Source: Rhodospirillaceae bacterium (GTDB lineage: Bacteria > Pseudomonadota > Alphaproteobacteria > Rhodospirillales > Rhodospirillaceae). Taken from it: a stretch of 64,000 bases of DNA. Below are positions 1 through 9,862 of the stretch, in pieces (position 1 is the first letter of the stretch; the number at the start of each line of letters is the position of its first letter). The notes beneath the pieces were generated by a model. The model did not search any database and was not told where the DNA came from. It saw nothing but the letters and a program-made list of their open reading frames with translations. The position numbers were made by a program, and so were the translations under genes. Location of the stretch: NCBI GenBank assembly GCA_009694245.1, contig SHVO01000003.1, forward strand, positions 1 through 64,000. Reading direction: 5' to 3'.

Positions 1-1
1 G

Positions 2-493
2 TACATCGGGGCAACCGTCATCGGCACGGTCGGCACAGAGGTAAAGGCCAAGGCCGCGCGCAACGCCGGCTGCGCACACACGATTCTTTATAGATCTGAG
101 AATTGGGTTGCCAAGGTGCGTGAGCTGACCAGCGGCAAAGGCGTTTCCGTGGTCTATGACGGCGTCGGCAAGGATACGCTCCCAGGCTCGCTCGACTGCC
201 TGGCACCGCGCGGCCTACTTGTCAGCTTTGGCAACGCATCGGGCGCGCCGGCGGCTATCGATCCGGCCCAGCTTGCGGCCAAAGGCTCGGTATTTCTCAC
301 CCGTCCCCGGTTGGTGGATTATATCGGCGAGCGCGCGGACTATGTGCGCGGCTGTGCGGAATTGTTCGATGTCGTGACCAAGGGAATTGTAAAGGTCGAT
401 GCCGGCAATACTTACGGACTCTCGCAGGCGGCGCATGCCCACAGCGATCTAGAATCCCGGTTAACAACCGGCTCAACCATTCTTGTGCTCTGA
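2..493 (+). CDS. Quinone oxidoreductase / zinc-binding dehydrogenase, 5'-truncated by the window edge
   Basis: Frame open from base 2 (YIGATVIGTVGTEVKAKAARNAGCAHTILY...VRELTSGKGVSVVYDGVGKDT), the Rossmann region of NADPH:quinone reductases; stop at 491-493. Confidence 0.85.
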   Translation, partial: YIGATVIGTVGTEVKAKAARNAGCAHTILYRSENWVAKVRELTSGKGVSVVYDGVGKDTLPGSLDCLAPRGLLVSFGNASGAPAAIDPAQLAAKGSVFLTRPRLVDYIGERADYVRGCAELFDVVTKGIVKVDAGNTYGLSQAAHAHSDLESRLTTGSTILVL

Positions 494-524
494 AGCCGTT
501 AGAGCGTGTTCCGACGATGTGGGT

Positions 525-575
525 ACCGGTTCGCGCCGGCGAAGGCCGGCATTAATCAGATGCGCGCCTTCGCGC
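525..575. repeat. Dispersed repeat copy (paired with 12280-12332)
   Basis: accggttcgcgccggcgaaggccggcattaatcagatgcgcgccttcgcgc. Confidence 0.75.
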
Positions 576-668
576 GCGCCGGAAAGCGCGACGAAATCAA
601 GAGTCCAGACCGCTCCATTGATTCAACCTGAACGAAAAGCGGTCTAGAGACACGCGGCGGCAATGCGC

Positions 669-1931
669 CTATTTATTCATCCGATCGAAGAAGTCATTGT
701 TGTTCTTGGATTCGCGCAGCTTCTCCAACAAGAACTCCATGCCGTCTTGCACGCCCATCGGATCCAGGATGCGGCGCAGGATCCACATCTTAGATAAAGT
801 CCCCTGGTTGACCAGCAGCTCTTCTTTGCGCGTGCCGGACTTGGTGATGTCGATCGATGGGAACACGCGCTTGTCGGCGAGCTTTCGATCCAGCACGATT
901 TCCGAATTACCGGTGCCCTTGAACTCCTCGAATATTACTTCATCCATCCGGCTGCCGGTATCGATCAAGGCCGTGGCGATAATCGTCAGGGACCCGCCTT
1001 CTTCGATATTACGCGCCGCGCCGAAGAAGCGCTTTGGCCGCTGCAAGGCATTGGCATCGACACCGCCGGTCAAAACTTTGCCCGATGACGGTACAACCGT
1101 GTTGTATGCCCGGGCCAGGCGGGTGATCGAATCGAGCAAGATCACTACGTCGCGCTTATGCTCAACCAGGCGTTTAGCCTTTTCAATCACCATCTCCGCG
1201 ACCTGAACGTGGCGTGATGCCGGCTCGTCGAAGGTCGAGCTCACGACCTCGCCTTTCACGGTGCGATCCATATCGGTGACTTCTTCGGGGCGTTCGTCGA
1301 TCAATAGAACGATCAGATAAATCTCAGGATGGTTCGCCGCGATGGCGGCCGCGATGTTCTGCAGCATGATGGTCTTGCCGGTACGCGGCGGCGCAACAAT
1401 GACCGCACGCTGCCCCTTACCCAAAGGTGCCACAAGCTCGATTACGCGCTGCGTGATATCCTTAACTTTGGTATCCTTCTGCTCGATCTCCATCGTGAGT
1501 TTTTCGTCAGGATAGAGCGGCGTCAGGTTGTCGAAGTTGATCCGGTGGCGAACGTTGTCCGGGTCCTCGAAATTGATCGTATTGACCTTAAGCAGCGCGA
1601 AGTAGCGCTCGCCGTCCTTGGGCCCGCGGATCTGGCCTTCAACCGTGTCGCCAGTGCGTAAACCGAAACGTCGGACCTGGCTCGGGCTGACGTAAATATC
1701 GTCGGGGCCGGGCAGGTAACTGGCTTCGGGCGAGCGCAAGAAGCCGAAACCGTCCTGAAGAATCTCAAGAACGCCGTCACCATCGATGACTGCATCTTTA
1801 TCCGCAAGTATCTTCAGAATTGCGAAAAGCAGATCCTGGCGACGGAGGTTGGACGCATTTTCGATGCCGTACTCTTCAGCGAAAGCCAGCAACTCCGCTG
1901 GATTCTTGCGCTTCAATTCTTGAAGATGCAT
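669..1931 (-). CDS. rho: Transcription termination factor Rho
   Basis: 420 aa; [40 protein letters not shown]-terminus, [24 protein letters not shown] Walker A, full-length. Confidence 0.98.
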   Translation of the reverse strand: MHLQELKRKNPAELLAFAEEYGIENASNLRRQDLLFAILKILADKDAVIDGDGVLEILQDGFGFLRSPEASYLPGPDDIYVSPSQVRRFGLRTGDTVEGQIRGPKDGERYFALLKVNTINFEDPDNVRHRINFDNLTPLYPDEKLTMEIEQKDTKVKDITQRVIELVAPLGKGQRAVIVAPPRTGKTIMLQNIAAAIAANHPEIYLIVLLIDERPEEVTDMDRTVKGEVVSSTFDEPASRHVQVAEMVIEKAKRLVEHKRDVVILLDSITRLARAYNTVVPSSGKVLTGGVDANALQRPKRFFGAARNIEEGGSLTIIATALIDTGSRMDEVIFEEFKGTGNSEIVLDRKLADKRVFPSIDITKSGTRKEELLVNQGTLSKMWILRRILDPMGVQDGMEFLLEKLRESKNNNDFFDRMNK

Positions 1932-2561
1932 GGAATTTTCAATTTTGGTTGTTGGCTCTAGGAACTGGAACTTGAGTGTTGTGCGCTAATATCAGCGAGT
2001 AAACGCTGCTGGACAACAAATTGAGGAAGGAGGTCGCGAGGGATGGTCGGTGGAATAGACTGATCTGCGGGCGAACGCCCTGTTCTGATAAAACCAGCGA
2101 TACCCGACAGTGATTTCCAAGTCAACTGCCTTGTTGCCAAGGGTCTTATCCCAGTCTCGGGGATTATCCGACATCAATATAAAAAGAATCTTGAAAGATG
2201 TAGAGGTAGTTGTGCCTGTGAGTCCTAGGGATCACCGGTCAGGGAAAATCCATCCCAGGATATGATCCCAGCGCTTGGTCCGCTCCCAAAGCTGTGTGTG
2301 AAGTTAGTGAAAACTAAATTTCGGCCCTGATCGCGCGGCTAAGCGCCCCTCGCGAAACCCGGGAAAAATGGGTATTGTCGACGACAACGCGAGTTATGCC
2401 GATGACTCACGATGTCAATTTCCGCGCCTCACCTCGGCGCCAACCCGGGGACGAAACGGCGGTCAATGAGGGCCGTTTCCTGTAGATGTGTATAAGTACG
2501 AGGAAGTCCCCGCTATTCATTCTTTATCCCGAGTCCCGAAACCCGATCGCACAATGTCCAA
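1932..2561. other. Candidate chromosomal replication origin (oriC) in the rho / ppsR divergent gap
   Basis: Long non-coding gap next to a ppsR(DUF299)-maf-aroE-coaE-dnaQ cluster, which flanks oriC in several alphaproteobacteria. Contains TTATACACA on the minus strand (2487-2495, matches TTATNCACA), several TTATCC/ATCCCAG-type near-boxes, an AT-rich stretch at ~2172-2200 and the palindrome TTGTCGACGACAA (2375-2387). Confidence 0.5.
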
Positions 2562-3392
2562 ATGACCGCCGGCGACGGCTTTAACCTCCACCTGGTTTCC
2601 GACTCGTCGGGCGAAACCGTGACCAACGTCGCGCGGGCGTGCCTGGTGCAATATGGCAACGTCGAGGTGACCGAGCACTTTTGGTGGCTGGTACGCACAA
2701 CCGGTCAAATGAACCGCGTCATCGAAGGCATCAGAAACGCGCCCGGATTGGTGGTCTTCACTTTGCTCGACATGAGCGCGCGCGACCTGCTCGAACAGGC
2801 CTGTCGCGATATTCGTGTGCCCCACGTCTGCGCGATCGACCCGGTCATGCAAGCGTTCTCGCGCTTCTTCCGGCGGCAAGCCATGTCCGAAGTCGGCAAA
2901 CAGCACGTTCTCGACGATGACTATTTCCGCCGCATCGACGCCATGCACTTCGCTCTCCAGCATGATGATGGCCAGTCCATGGCAACCATGGCCGAAGCCG
3001 AAGTCATTCTGGTTGGCGTGTCGCGAACGTCGAAAACGCCCACTTGCATGTATCTGGCCAATCGCGGCTTCAAGGTCGGAAATATTCCTTTGGTGCCCGG
3101 AATCAAGTTACCTAAGGAACTGACGACGACGACCAAAGCCATGTTCGTCGGGCTCACGCGGGAGCCGAAAAGCTTGAGCGACATCCGCCAGAGCCGCCTT
3201 AGAATCATGAATGACGAGCGCGCATCCAGCTACGCCGATGTCGACGCCATCCGCGAGGAAATCGCTGAAGCGCGCCGCCTGTTCGTCAGGCACAATTGGC
3301 AAGTGATTGATGTGACACGACGGTCTATCGAAGAGACCGCCGCAACCATCATCCAGCTCTACAACCAGCGCCAGACTGCGACGCCATCATGA
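2562..3392 (+). CDS. ppsR: Pyruvate, phosphate dikinase / PEP synthase regulatory protein (DUF299 kinase-pyrophosphorylase)
   Basis: 276 aa; FNLHLVSDSSGETVTNVARACL and ILVGVSRTSKTPTCMYLANRGFKVGNIPLVPG motifs. Confidence 0.93.
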   Translation: MTAGDGFNLHLVSDSSGETVTNVARACLVQYGNVEVTEHFWWLVRTTGQMNRVIEGIRNAPGLVVFTLLDMSARDLLEQACRDIRVPHVCAIDPVMQAFSRFFRRQAMSEVGKQHVLDDDYFRRIDAMHFALQHDDGQSMATMAEAEVILVGVSRTSKTPTCMYLANRGFKVGNIPLVPGIKLPKELTTTTKAMFVGLTREPKSLSDIRQSRLRIMNDERASSYADVDAIREEIAEARRLFVRHNWQVIDVTRRSIEETAATIIQLYNQRQTATPS

Positions 3393-3994
3393 ACCCGGCC
3401 CGGCCGCTTATTTTGGCGTCCGCCAGCAAGAGCCGGTCAGCACTACTGCGCGCGGCAGGCGTCGCCTTCGACGTCATTCCGCCACAGACCGACGAGGATT
3501 CGGTTAAGGCCGTTCTGAAGGCTAAGGGGGCTAGCGCGGCCGACTGCGCCGAGACCCTGGCAGAGCTCAAGGCGGTTCAGATCTCAAAGCAGTATGACCA
3601 TGCCCTGGTCATTGGCGCCGATCAGATGTTGGAATGTGAGGGCGCCTGGTTCGACAAACCCGCCGATATGGACGGGGCCCGTCAACACCTTCTCGCGCTG
3701 CGCGGCAAAACCCATGTCTTGCCGACGGCGGTCGCGGTCGTGCTCAACGGCGCACGGTTATGGCATCACGTCGCTCTGCCGCGCTTGACCATGCGAGGAT
3801 TTTCTGATGCCTTTATCGACAGCTATCTAAAGACGGCTGGGCCTAAGGTTTTGACATCGGTCGGGGCCTATCAGCTCGAAGGGCCGGGGGCCCAGTTGTT
3901 CAGCCGGATTGAAGGCGATTTCTTCACCATTCTCGGTCTGCCACTCTTGGAACTGCTGGCTTATTTGCGCGCGCACGAGGTGGTAGAGCAATGA
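3389..3994 (+). CDS. maf: Maf-like nucleoside triphosphate pyrophosphatase
   Basis: LILASASKSRSALLRAAGVAFDVIPP N-terminus; overlaps ppsR by 4 bp. Confidence 0.93.
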   Translation: MNPARPLILASASKSRSALLRAAGVAFDVIPPQTDEDSVKAVLKAKGASAADCAETLAELKAVQISKQYDHALVIGADQMLECEGAWFDKPADMDGARQHLLALRGKTHVLPTAVAVVLNGARLWHHVALPRLTMRGFSDAFIDSYLKTAGPKVLTSVGAYQLEGPGAQLFSRIEGDFFTILGLPLLELLAYLRAHEVVEQ

Positions 3995-4845
3995 CCGGCC
4001 CCGATCGTGGCGCGCGTGGTTTGATCAAGGCTGGCGTGATGGGCTGGCCCGTCGATCATTCGCGCTCACCTTCTCTGCATGGGTTTTGGCTGAAAACCTA
4101 CGGCATCGACGGCACTTACGACCGTCTGCCGGTGCGGCCAGAAGGCCTCGCTGCGGCGCTACGGTCTTTGGCGGAGCAGGGTTATGCCGGCTTCAATCTC
4201 ACGGTACCCCACAAAGAAGCGGCCATGATGATCGTCGACGAACTCTCGCCCGAGGCCCGGCGGATTGGCGCGGTAAACACCATATTTGTGACGCCCGAAG
4301 GCCGCCTGAAAGCCACCAATACCGACGCCTATGGCTTCATCACCAACCTTAAAATCAGCGCTCCGCGCTTTAAGCCAAAGCTGGGCCCGGCCATTGTATT
4401 GGGCGCTGGCGGTGCGGCGCGCGCGATTTGCGTCGCCTTGGAAGATGCCGGCGTGCCGGAGATCTGCATCATCAACCGCACCAAAGAGCGCGCCGAATTG
4501 CTCGCACGCGATCTGGGAATATCCGCCGTGGTTGCACCGTGGACTGATCGTGCCCTCCGGCTCAAGGATGCCGGCCTTCTCGTCAACACCACGAGCCTCG
4601 GTATGAAAGGCCAGGCACCCTTGGAAATCGATCTTCATCACTTACCGCCAGAGGCAACGGTGACGGATATCGTCTATGCGCCTTTAGAAACCCCGCTGCT
4701 TGCCGCTGCACGGGTGCGCGGTAATCCGGTCGTCGACGGTCTGGGCATGTTGTTGTACCAGGCTCAGCCCGGCTTCGAAGGCTGGTTCGGCAAACGGCCC
4801 GAAGTCACGCCAGCGTTGAGGGACCATGTCCTCGCGGCCGGGTAA
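3991..4845 (+). CDS. aroE: Shikimate dehydrogenase
   Basis: GVMGWPVDHSRSPSLHGFWLKTYGIDGTYDRLPV, NLTVPHKEAAM, VLGAGGAARAI. Confidence 0.96.
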   Translation: MTGPDRGARGLIKAGVMGWPVDHSRSPSLHGFWLKTYGIDGTYDRLPVRPEGLAAALRSLAEQGYAGFNLTVPHKEAAMMIVDELSPEARRIGAVNTIFVTPEGRLKATNTDAYGFITNLKISAPRFKPKLGPAIVLGAGGAARAICVALEDAGVPEICIINRTKERAELLARDLGISAVVAPWTDRALRLKDAGLLVNTTSLGMKGQAPLEIDLHHLPPEATVTDIVYAPLETPLLAAARVRGNPVVDGLGMLLYQAQPGFEGWFGKRPEVTPALRDHVLAAG

Positions 4846-5491
4846 TCGCAGGCGCGGGTCGCAGCGTCAAGTTCGCCATGCGGGTGGTCGGCCGGGATTG
4901 GTGATTGGCGTGACGGGTTCCGTGGCCATGGGAAAATCTACGGCGGCGATACTCTTAAAATTCCTGGGCGTGCCGGTATTCAACGCCGACGCCACGGTCC
5001 ACGGTCTCATGGGACCGAAGGGCAAGGCGGTCAATGCCGTTGCCGCGCGTTTTCCCGGCGCGACCGGCGCGCTAGGCGTCGATCGCAAAGCCCTCGGAGC
5101 AAAGGTCTTTGCCGATACCAAGGCGCTCACGGACCTCGAGGCGATCATTCACCCATTGGTGCGGGCTGAACGGGAAAGGTTTCTCAGGCAAATGGCACTC
5201 CGCCGCCAGCCGGTGGTCGCTTTGGACATTCCGCTGCTATTCGAGGGCAACAATGAGAATCTGTGCGATCTGGTAATCGTGATATCCGCCCCCGCCTTTC
5301 TGCAGCGCCAGCGCGCCCTTGCGCGTCCCGCCATGACGCCCGGACGGCTTGCCGGAATTCTCGCCCGGCAGTGGCCCGATGCCAGGAAGCGCGCCTGTGC
5401 CGATGCGGTAGTTCCCTCGGGCATTGGCAAACGTGAAACCTTGCGCCGGCTGACGCAACTCCTCACACTCCACCGGCTACACCGGCGCTGA
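4826..5491 (+). CDS. coaE: Dephospho-CoA kinase
   Basis: VIGVTGSVAMGKSTAAILLKFLGVPVFNAD P-loop region; 20 bp overlap with aroE. Confidence 0.92.
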   Translation: MSSRPGNRRRGSQRQVRHAGGRPGLVIGVTGSVAMGKSTAAILLKFLGVPVFNADATVHGLMGPKGKAVNAVAARFPGATGALGVDRKALGAKVFADTKALTDLEAIIHPLVRAERERFLRQMALRRQPVVALDIPLLFEGNNENLCDLVIVISAPAFLQRQRALARPAMTPGRLAGILARQWPDARKRACADAVVPSGIGKRETLRRLTQLLTLHRLHRR

Positions 5492-5507
5492 AAGGTCCTC
5501 AGGTCCC

Positions 5508-6191
5508 ATGCGCGAAATTGTCCTAGACACCGAAACCACGGGCTTTGACCCCGCCTTGGGCCACCGGGTGGTCGAAATCGGCTGCGTCGAGCTTTTCAAT
5601 CACGTCGCTACCGGCAATGAATACCACGCCTATTTGAACCCCGAACGCGGCATGCCAGCGGAAGCCGAAGCCGTGCATGGCCTATCGGCCGAATTTCTCT
5701 CCAATAAACAGCTCTTTGCGGCGATCGCCGATGACATGCTGGCCTTTATCGGCGACTCGCCGATCATCGCCCACAATGCCGGCTTCGATATGAGCTTCAT
5801 CAATGCCGAACTGAAGCGGGCTGGAAAACCACCGCTTCCCGGCGACCGCGCCATCGATACAGTTCTGCTGGCGCGGCGAAAATTCCCGGGCGCCCAGGCC
5901 AGCCTCGACGCCCTCTGCCGCAGATTCCAGATCGATACCTCGGGCCGCGATAAGCACGGCGCCCTTCTTGACGCCAAGCTGCTGGCGAAAGTCTATCTGG
6001 AGCTGATTGGCGGACGTGAACCGGGTCTCGCCCTGGCGGCCGGGGAAGTCGCCCTCGGACAACAGGCCACCCAGGAACGCCCGCCACGACCGGCGCGGCG
6101 CCACGCGCCGACAGCCGAGGAGGCCGCCGCCCATGCGGACTTTATCGCGACTCTAAAAAACCCAATATGGTCAAATTTATCAATTACTTAA
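5508..6191 (+). CDS. dnaQ: DNA polymerase III epsilon subunit
   Basis: MREIVLDTETTGFDPALGHRVVEIGCVEL (ExoI), IAHNAGFDMSFINAEL (ExoII). Confidence 0.96.
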   Translation: MREIVLDTETTGFDPALGHRVVEIGCVELFNHVATGNEYHAYLNPERGMPAEAEAVHGLSAEFLSNKQLFAAIADDMLAFIGDSPIIAHNAGFDMSFINAELKRAGKPPLPGDRAIDTVLLARRKFPGAQASLDALCRRFQIDTSGRDKHGALLDAKLLAKVYLELIGGREPGLALAAGEVALGQQATQERPPRPARRHAPTAEEAAAHADFIATLKNPIWSNLSIT

Positions 6192-6216
6192 TATAGACCA
6201 TCCCGAACGTCATGGA

Positions 6217-6738
6217 TCAGTGGACGGCGGGCGCGGGGCCAGGCTCCTGACCAGCGGCGGCCTGGGGCGCGAATTTTCGCCGGTAAAGATCGGCGAAATC
6301 AACCATCTGCAACATGACCGGCGGGAATCCGCCGGCGCCGGTGGTTTCGGCGACAATCTGGCGGACAAAGGGGAACAAATGACGCGGAACCTCGATCAGC
6401 ACAAGCGAGTGCGCGTACTCGGGAGGGACCACGGCGGCATTGAGTTCGACCACGCAACCGTAAACCAACTCCAATATAAACGCCGTTTTCTCGACAATCT
6501 TTGCTTCGAGTTGCACTGAAATCGTTACATCGAACGTGGGTCCTTCGATCTGCCGCGCAGCGGCGTCGATGGTAATCGTCATCTCGGGGGCGCCGTCGCG
6601 CAGATTGTTGAAAATCTCGGGCGCGAGCGGGGCTTCGAATGACAAATCCCGGATGAACTGCCCTAGAAACCTGAGTGGCGCGATCGGCGGCGCGTTGTCG
6701 GTTGCCGGCGGTGGGCTATCTTGAGGTGCGTCGCTCAT
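6217..6738 (-). CDS. secB: Protein-export chaperone SecB
   Basis: MSDAPQDS... start inside the longer ORF; FIRDLSFEAPLAPEIF, PPVMLQMVDFADLYRRKF. Confidence 0.93.
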   Translation of the reverse strand: MSDAPQDSPPPATDNAPPIAPLRFLGQFIRDLSFEAPLAPEIFNNLRDGAPEMTITIDAAARQIEGPTFDVTISVQLEAKIVEKTAFILELVYGCVVELNAAVVPPEYAHSLVLIEVPRHLFPFVRQIVAETTGAGGFPPVMLQMVDFADLYRRKFAPQAAAGQEPGPAPAVH

Positions 6739-7104
6739 AGGAAGTTCTCCGTCCGTGGGGCCAAGGCCAAACCGAGGCGACCGGGCCGCCCGCAGCTCAC
6801 AATCTTTGGCCAAAAAGCCGTGCGACCTAACATGCTTCGCCGCCTCATACAAGCGCCCGGGGCTTTACCCAATTCCTGATAAAGCCGCCACCCTCGCTTG
6901 CCCTTTGGGGCGCAAGAGCCTATTTTGGCTGCTGAGCATTTGCACCACAAGCCAGCGTCGCAAATTTCACCAAAACCCGCGCTGGGATACGGTCGCTTGG
7001 GGTTTCGGGCGCTGCCTTTCTGCCCCTAGCGGGTTGCGTTAGCCTCCACCTCTCTAGCTAATGCGTGGGAGGCCGGGAAACGTTCAGCAAACGGCGACGA
7101 AACG

Positions 7105-7794
7105 ATGGAAGGCTTCCAGTTTATCGACATCATCATCCTGGCCATGGCGGCGGGCTTTATCGTCCTGCGCTTGCGTAGCGTGTTGGGGCGCCGAACAGGT
7201 CATGAGCCCACTCCCGACGCCCGCGGCGAAGACACCTTCGCGCGCAATCCCGACAACGTCGTGCAGTTGCCCGTGCCGCCGGCTCGCCGCTCGCCGGAAG
7301 GCGTCATTCTTGATATCGAGCCGGCTTATCAGGGCACGCCGCTAGAAGCCGGATTGGTTCAAATCAAAATGTCCGACCCCGCCTTCTCCGCCAGCAGTTT
7401 TCTGGAAGGCGCGGCCAAGGCCTTTGAAATGATCGTCGCGGCCTATGCCAAGCATGACATCGATACGTTAAAGCCGCTCCTGAGCACCGATGTTTACGCC
7501 CGGTTCGCGGGAGCCATCCAAGACCGAGAAGAGCGTGGCGAAACCGCGGATACCGAGCTGGTGGTGCTAAAACCACCGCGGCTGGAACGCGTCGAGGTCC
7601 GCGACAGCCGCGCCGTCGTCGACGTGCGCTTTCAGAGCGAACAAGTCAACCTCGTCAGGGACAAGTCCGGTACGATCGTCGAAGGTGATCGTGATCACGT
7701 CAACAGCGTAACCGACGTCTGGACGTTTGCGCGCGAGCTTGCGGGCGCGGGCCCCAACTGGACACTTATCGCCACGCGCAGCGTCGAAGCATAA
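7105..7794 (+). CDS. Tim44/TimA domain-containing protein
   Basis: MEGFQFIDIIILAMAAGFIVLRLRSVLGRRTGHE N-terminus plus Tim44 C-terminal domain; next to secB and mltA. Confidence 0.9.
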   Translation: MEGFQFIDIIILAMAAGFIVLRLRSVLGRRTGHEPTPDARGEDTFARNPDNVVQLPVPPARRSPEGVILDIEPAYQGTPLEAGLVQIKMSDPAFSASSFLEGAAKAFEMIVAAYAKHDIDTLKPLLSTDVYARFAGAIQDREERGETADTELVVLKPPRLERVEVRDSRAVVDVRFQSEQVNLVRDKSGTIVEGDRDHVNSVTDVWTFARELAGAGPNWTLIATRSVEA

Positions 7795-7832
7795 ATTCCG
7801 GCCTCAATTTCCAACGTCGGCATTTTCCGCCT

Positions 7833-9173
7833 GTGACTCCTCTCAACCGATTTGCCCTGGTCGTGCTGGTGTCGATGCTAGTCGGCGCAGGCCTCGGTGC
7901 CGCGTTGGTCAAGCGCATGGAGCCGCCGACGGCGGTTCTCGCGCCACCTGTGGGACCCGGAGGGCTTAGCGCGGAGATTTCGGTTGCGACTTATACGCCC
8001 GTCGAAGTTGACGCTCTGCCGGGATGGATAACGGATTCCGTTGCTCCGGCCCTGCCGGCGCTGCAACGGTCCTGCGCGCGGTTCACGAAATTTCCAGCGG
8101 AAGAAGTCGTCGGACCCGGCGCTATTGCCCGTCCCGCTAGGGCTTGGCAGGACGCCTGCAAAGCGCTGGCACAAGTCACCGAAGGCGATGCGGCATTGCG
8201 CGCGGCCCTTGCCCGCGACTTCACCGCTTATCGCGTCGGACCCGTTCAGACTCAAGACGGTGCGGAAGACCAAGCCGCTCATGACCGCGGAACCTTTACT
8301 GGCTATTACGAGGCCGACCTCAATGGCTCATTGACGCGCAGCGGAAATTATCAGGTGCCGATCTACGGCAGGCCGCGGAATCTGGTTACCGTCGACCTCA
8401 AGGACTTCCTATCGCCTTCGGTCGAATTGCCGTCAGGCGTTCCCGCCAGTTTGGTCGGACGTGTGATGCCCATAGCGGGGCCAGACGGTCAGGGCGCGCC
8501 CCGCGGTGGCCAAGTCAGGCCTTACTACACCCGCTCGGAAATCGACAGCGAAGGCGCCATTGCCGAGGATGCCGATGTGCTGGTCTGGGCCGACGATCCC
8601 GTGGCCGTTCATATTCTTCATATCCAGGGATCGGGCCGCGTCACGCTCCCCGATGGCCAGGTCCTACGCATTGGCTTTGCCGGACACAACGGCCGCGCGT
8701 TCAAGGGTATTGGAAGTATCCTGCTTGAAGCCGGCGAATTGAAACCGGGCGAGGCTTCGATGATCAGCGTGCGCGAGTGGCTCGCGCTCCATCCCGCGGC
8801 GGCCACCACGTATATGAACCGCAATACGCGCTATATATTCTTCCGTCGGCTCGATCCGGCCGAGACCGACGCCGGGCCCATTGGCGCCCTTGGCGTATCG
8901 CTCACGCCCTTACGTTCCATGGCGGTCGATCCACGATACATACCGCTGGGTGCTCCTGTATGGCTCGATACCGCCGACCCTGACGGCGTTTCAATGCAGC
9001 GTTTAATGGTCGCCCAGGACGTGGGCGCGGCGATTACCGGTGTCGTGCGGGGCGACATCTTCTGGGGTCACGGCGAGGCCGCTTTTCTCAAGGCCGGACG
9101 CATGAAAAGCTCAGGGAGCTATTTCGTCTTTGTTCCCCGGGCCCTGGGGACCTCGGGAGCAGCAGCCAATTAA
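7833..9173 (+). CDS. mltA: Membrane-bound lytic murein transglycosylase A
   Basis: TGYYEADLNGSLTRSGNYQVPIYGRP, VHILHIQGSGRVTLPDG, DVGAAITGVVRGDIFWGHGEAA (3D domain). Confidence 0.94.
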   Translation: MTPLNRFALVVLVSMLVGAGLGAALVKRMEPPTAVLAPPVGPGGLSAEISVATYTPVEVDALPGWITDSVAPALPALQRSCARFTKFPAEEVVGPGAIARPARAWQDACKALAQVTEGDAALRAALARDFTAYRVGPVQTQDGAEDQAAHDRGTFTGYYEADLNGSLTRSGNYQVPIYGRPRNLVTVDLKDFLSPSVELPSGVPASLVGRVMPIAGPDGQGAPRGGQVRPYYTRSEIDSEGAIAEDADVLVWADDPVAVHILHIQGSGRVTLPDGQVLRIGFAGHNGRAFKGIGSILLEAGELKPGEASMISVREWLALHPAAATTYMNRNTRYIFFRRLDPAETDAGPIGALGVSLTPLRSMAVDPRYIPLGAPVWLDTADPDGVSMQRLMVAQDVGAAITGVVRGDIFWGHGEAAFLKAGRMKSSGSYFVFVPRALGTSGAAAN

Positions 9174-9265
9174 CCTTCCGGAGGTCTGACGCTTAGATTC
9201 CGGTAAACGCTCTCCCCTAGAATTGCCTGGCGCCCGCCCGTACTGGGCGCCGCCGAATGAGGTAA

Positions 9266-9826
9266 GTGATGACGGAAGCTGAGGTTCCGAAAGTTGGCGA
9301 GAAGAAACGTGATCGGGCGCTGTTCGCGCGGTTGGTTGAATCCTATCATGCCGACCGGGTCAGTATTTCTGTCGATTTCGACCGACTCAACCATCCGCGC
9401 TCGCCGGTATGGAGTCCTTGGGAAAATGTCGGCCCCCTCCTCTTCATCCTGGTCGGCTCGCTGGGGCTGATGTTCCTCGTCAATCTACTGCTCGGGACCG
9501 CGGTCATGGTTCTGGGCGTACTCTTTTATCTCTTCATCATGCGGCCCTGGATCGCTCAGCGGGTCTACCGCCGCTCCATCGAAGCCGCCACTGAGAATCT
9601 CCACAACTGGAATCTGTTGTGGAGGATCGGTGGCCTTGCCATCACGCTCAACTACATGTCCAAGACCCGGTGCGTTTCGCCCGACGGCGACTGGCGGGCT
9701 TTTGTGACGCGTTACCTGCCTGAGATGGAACTGGAAGGCGTTGACGCTTACAACACCTTCAAACGCGCCGAGCGTCCGCAAGGTGAAGACAAAGAAACCG
9801 CGCGCCTCCAAGACACAAATATGTAA
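9266..9826 (+). CDS. Uncharacterised membrane protein (about two TM segments)
   Basis: 186 aa; hydrophobic VGPLLFILVGSLGLMFLVNLLLGTAVMVLGVLFYLFIM; between mltA and smr; no family recognised. Confidence 0.7.
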   Translation: MMTEAEVPKVGEKKRDRALFARLVESYHADRVSISVDFDRLNHPRSPVWSPWENVGPLLFILVGSLGLMFLVNLLLGTAVMVLGVLFYLFIMRPWIAQRVYRRSIEAATENLHNWNLLWRIGGLAITLNYMSKTRCVSPDGDWRAFVTRYLPEMELEGVDAYNTFKRAERPQGEDKETARLQDTNM

Positions 9827-9862
9827 AGGCGCAAAGGGCGGCGCCCCGGCGCCGTTTCACCT

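Noticed and set aside
1958-2177. Two short minus-strand ORFs in the rho/ppsR gap (60-61 aa)
   Set aside because: No recognisable protein family, no clear Shine-Dalgarno; more likely non-coding (candidate oriC).
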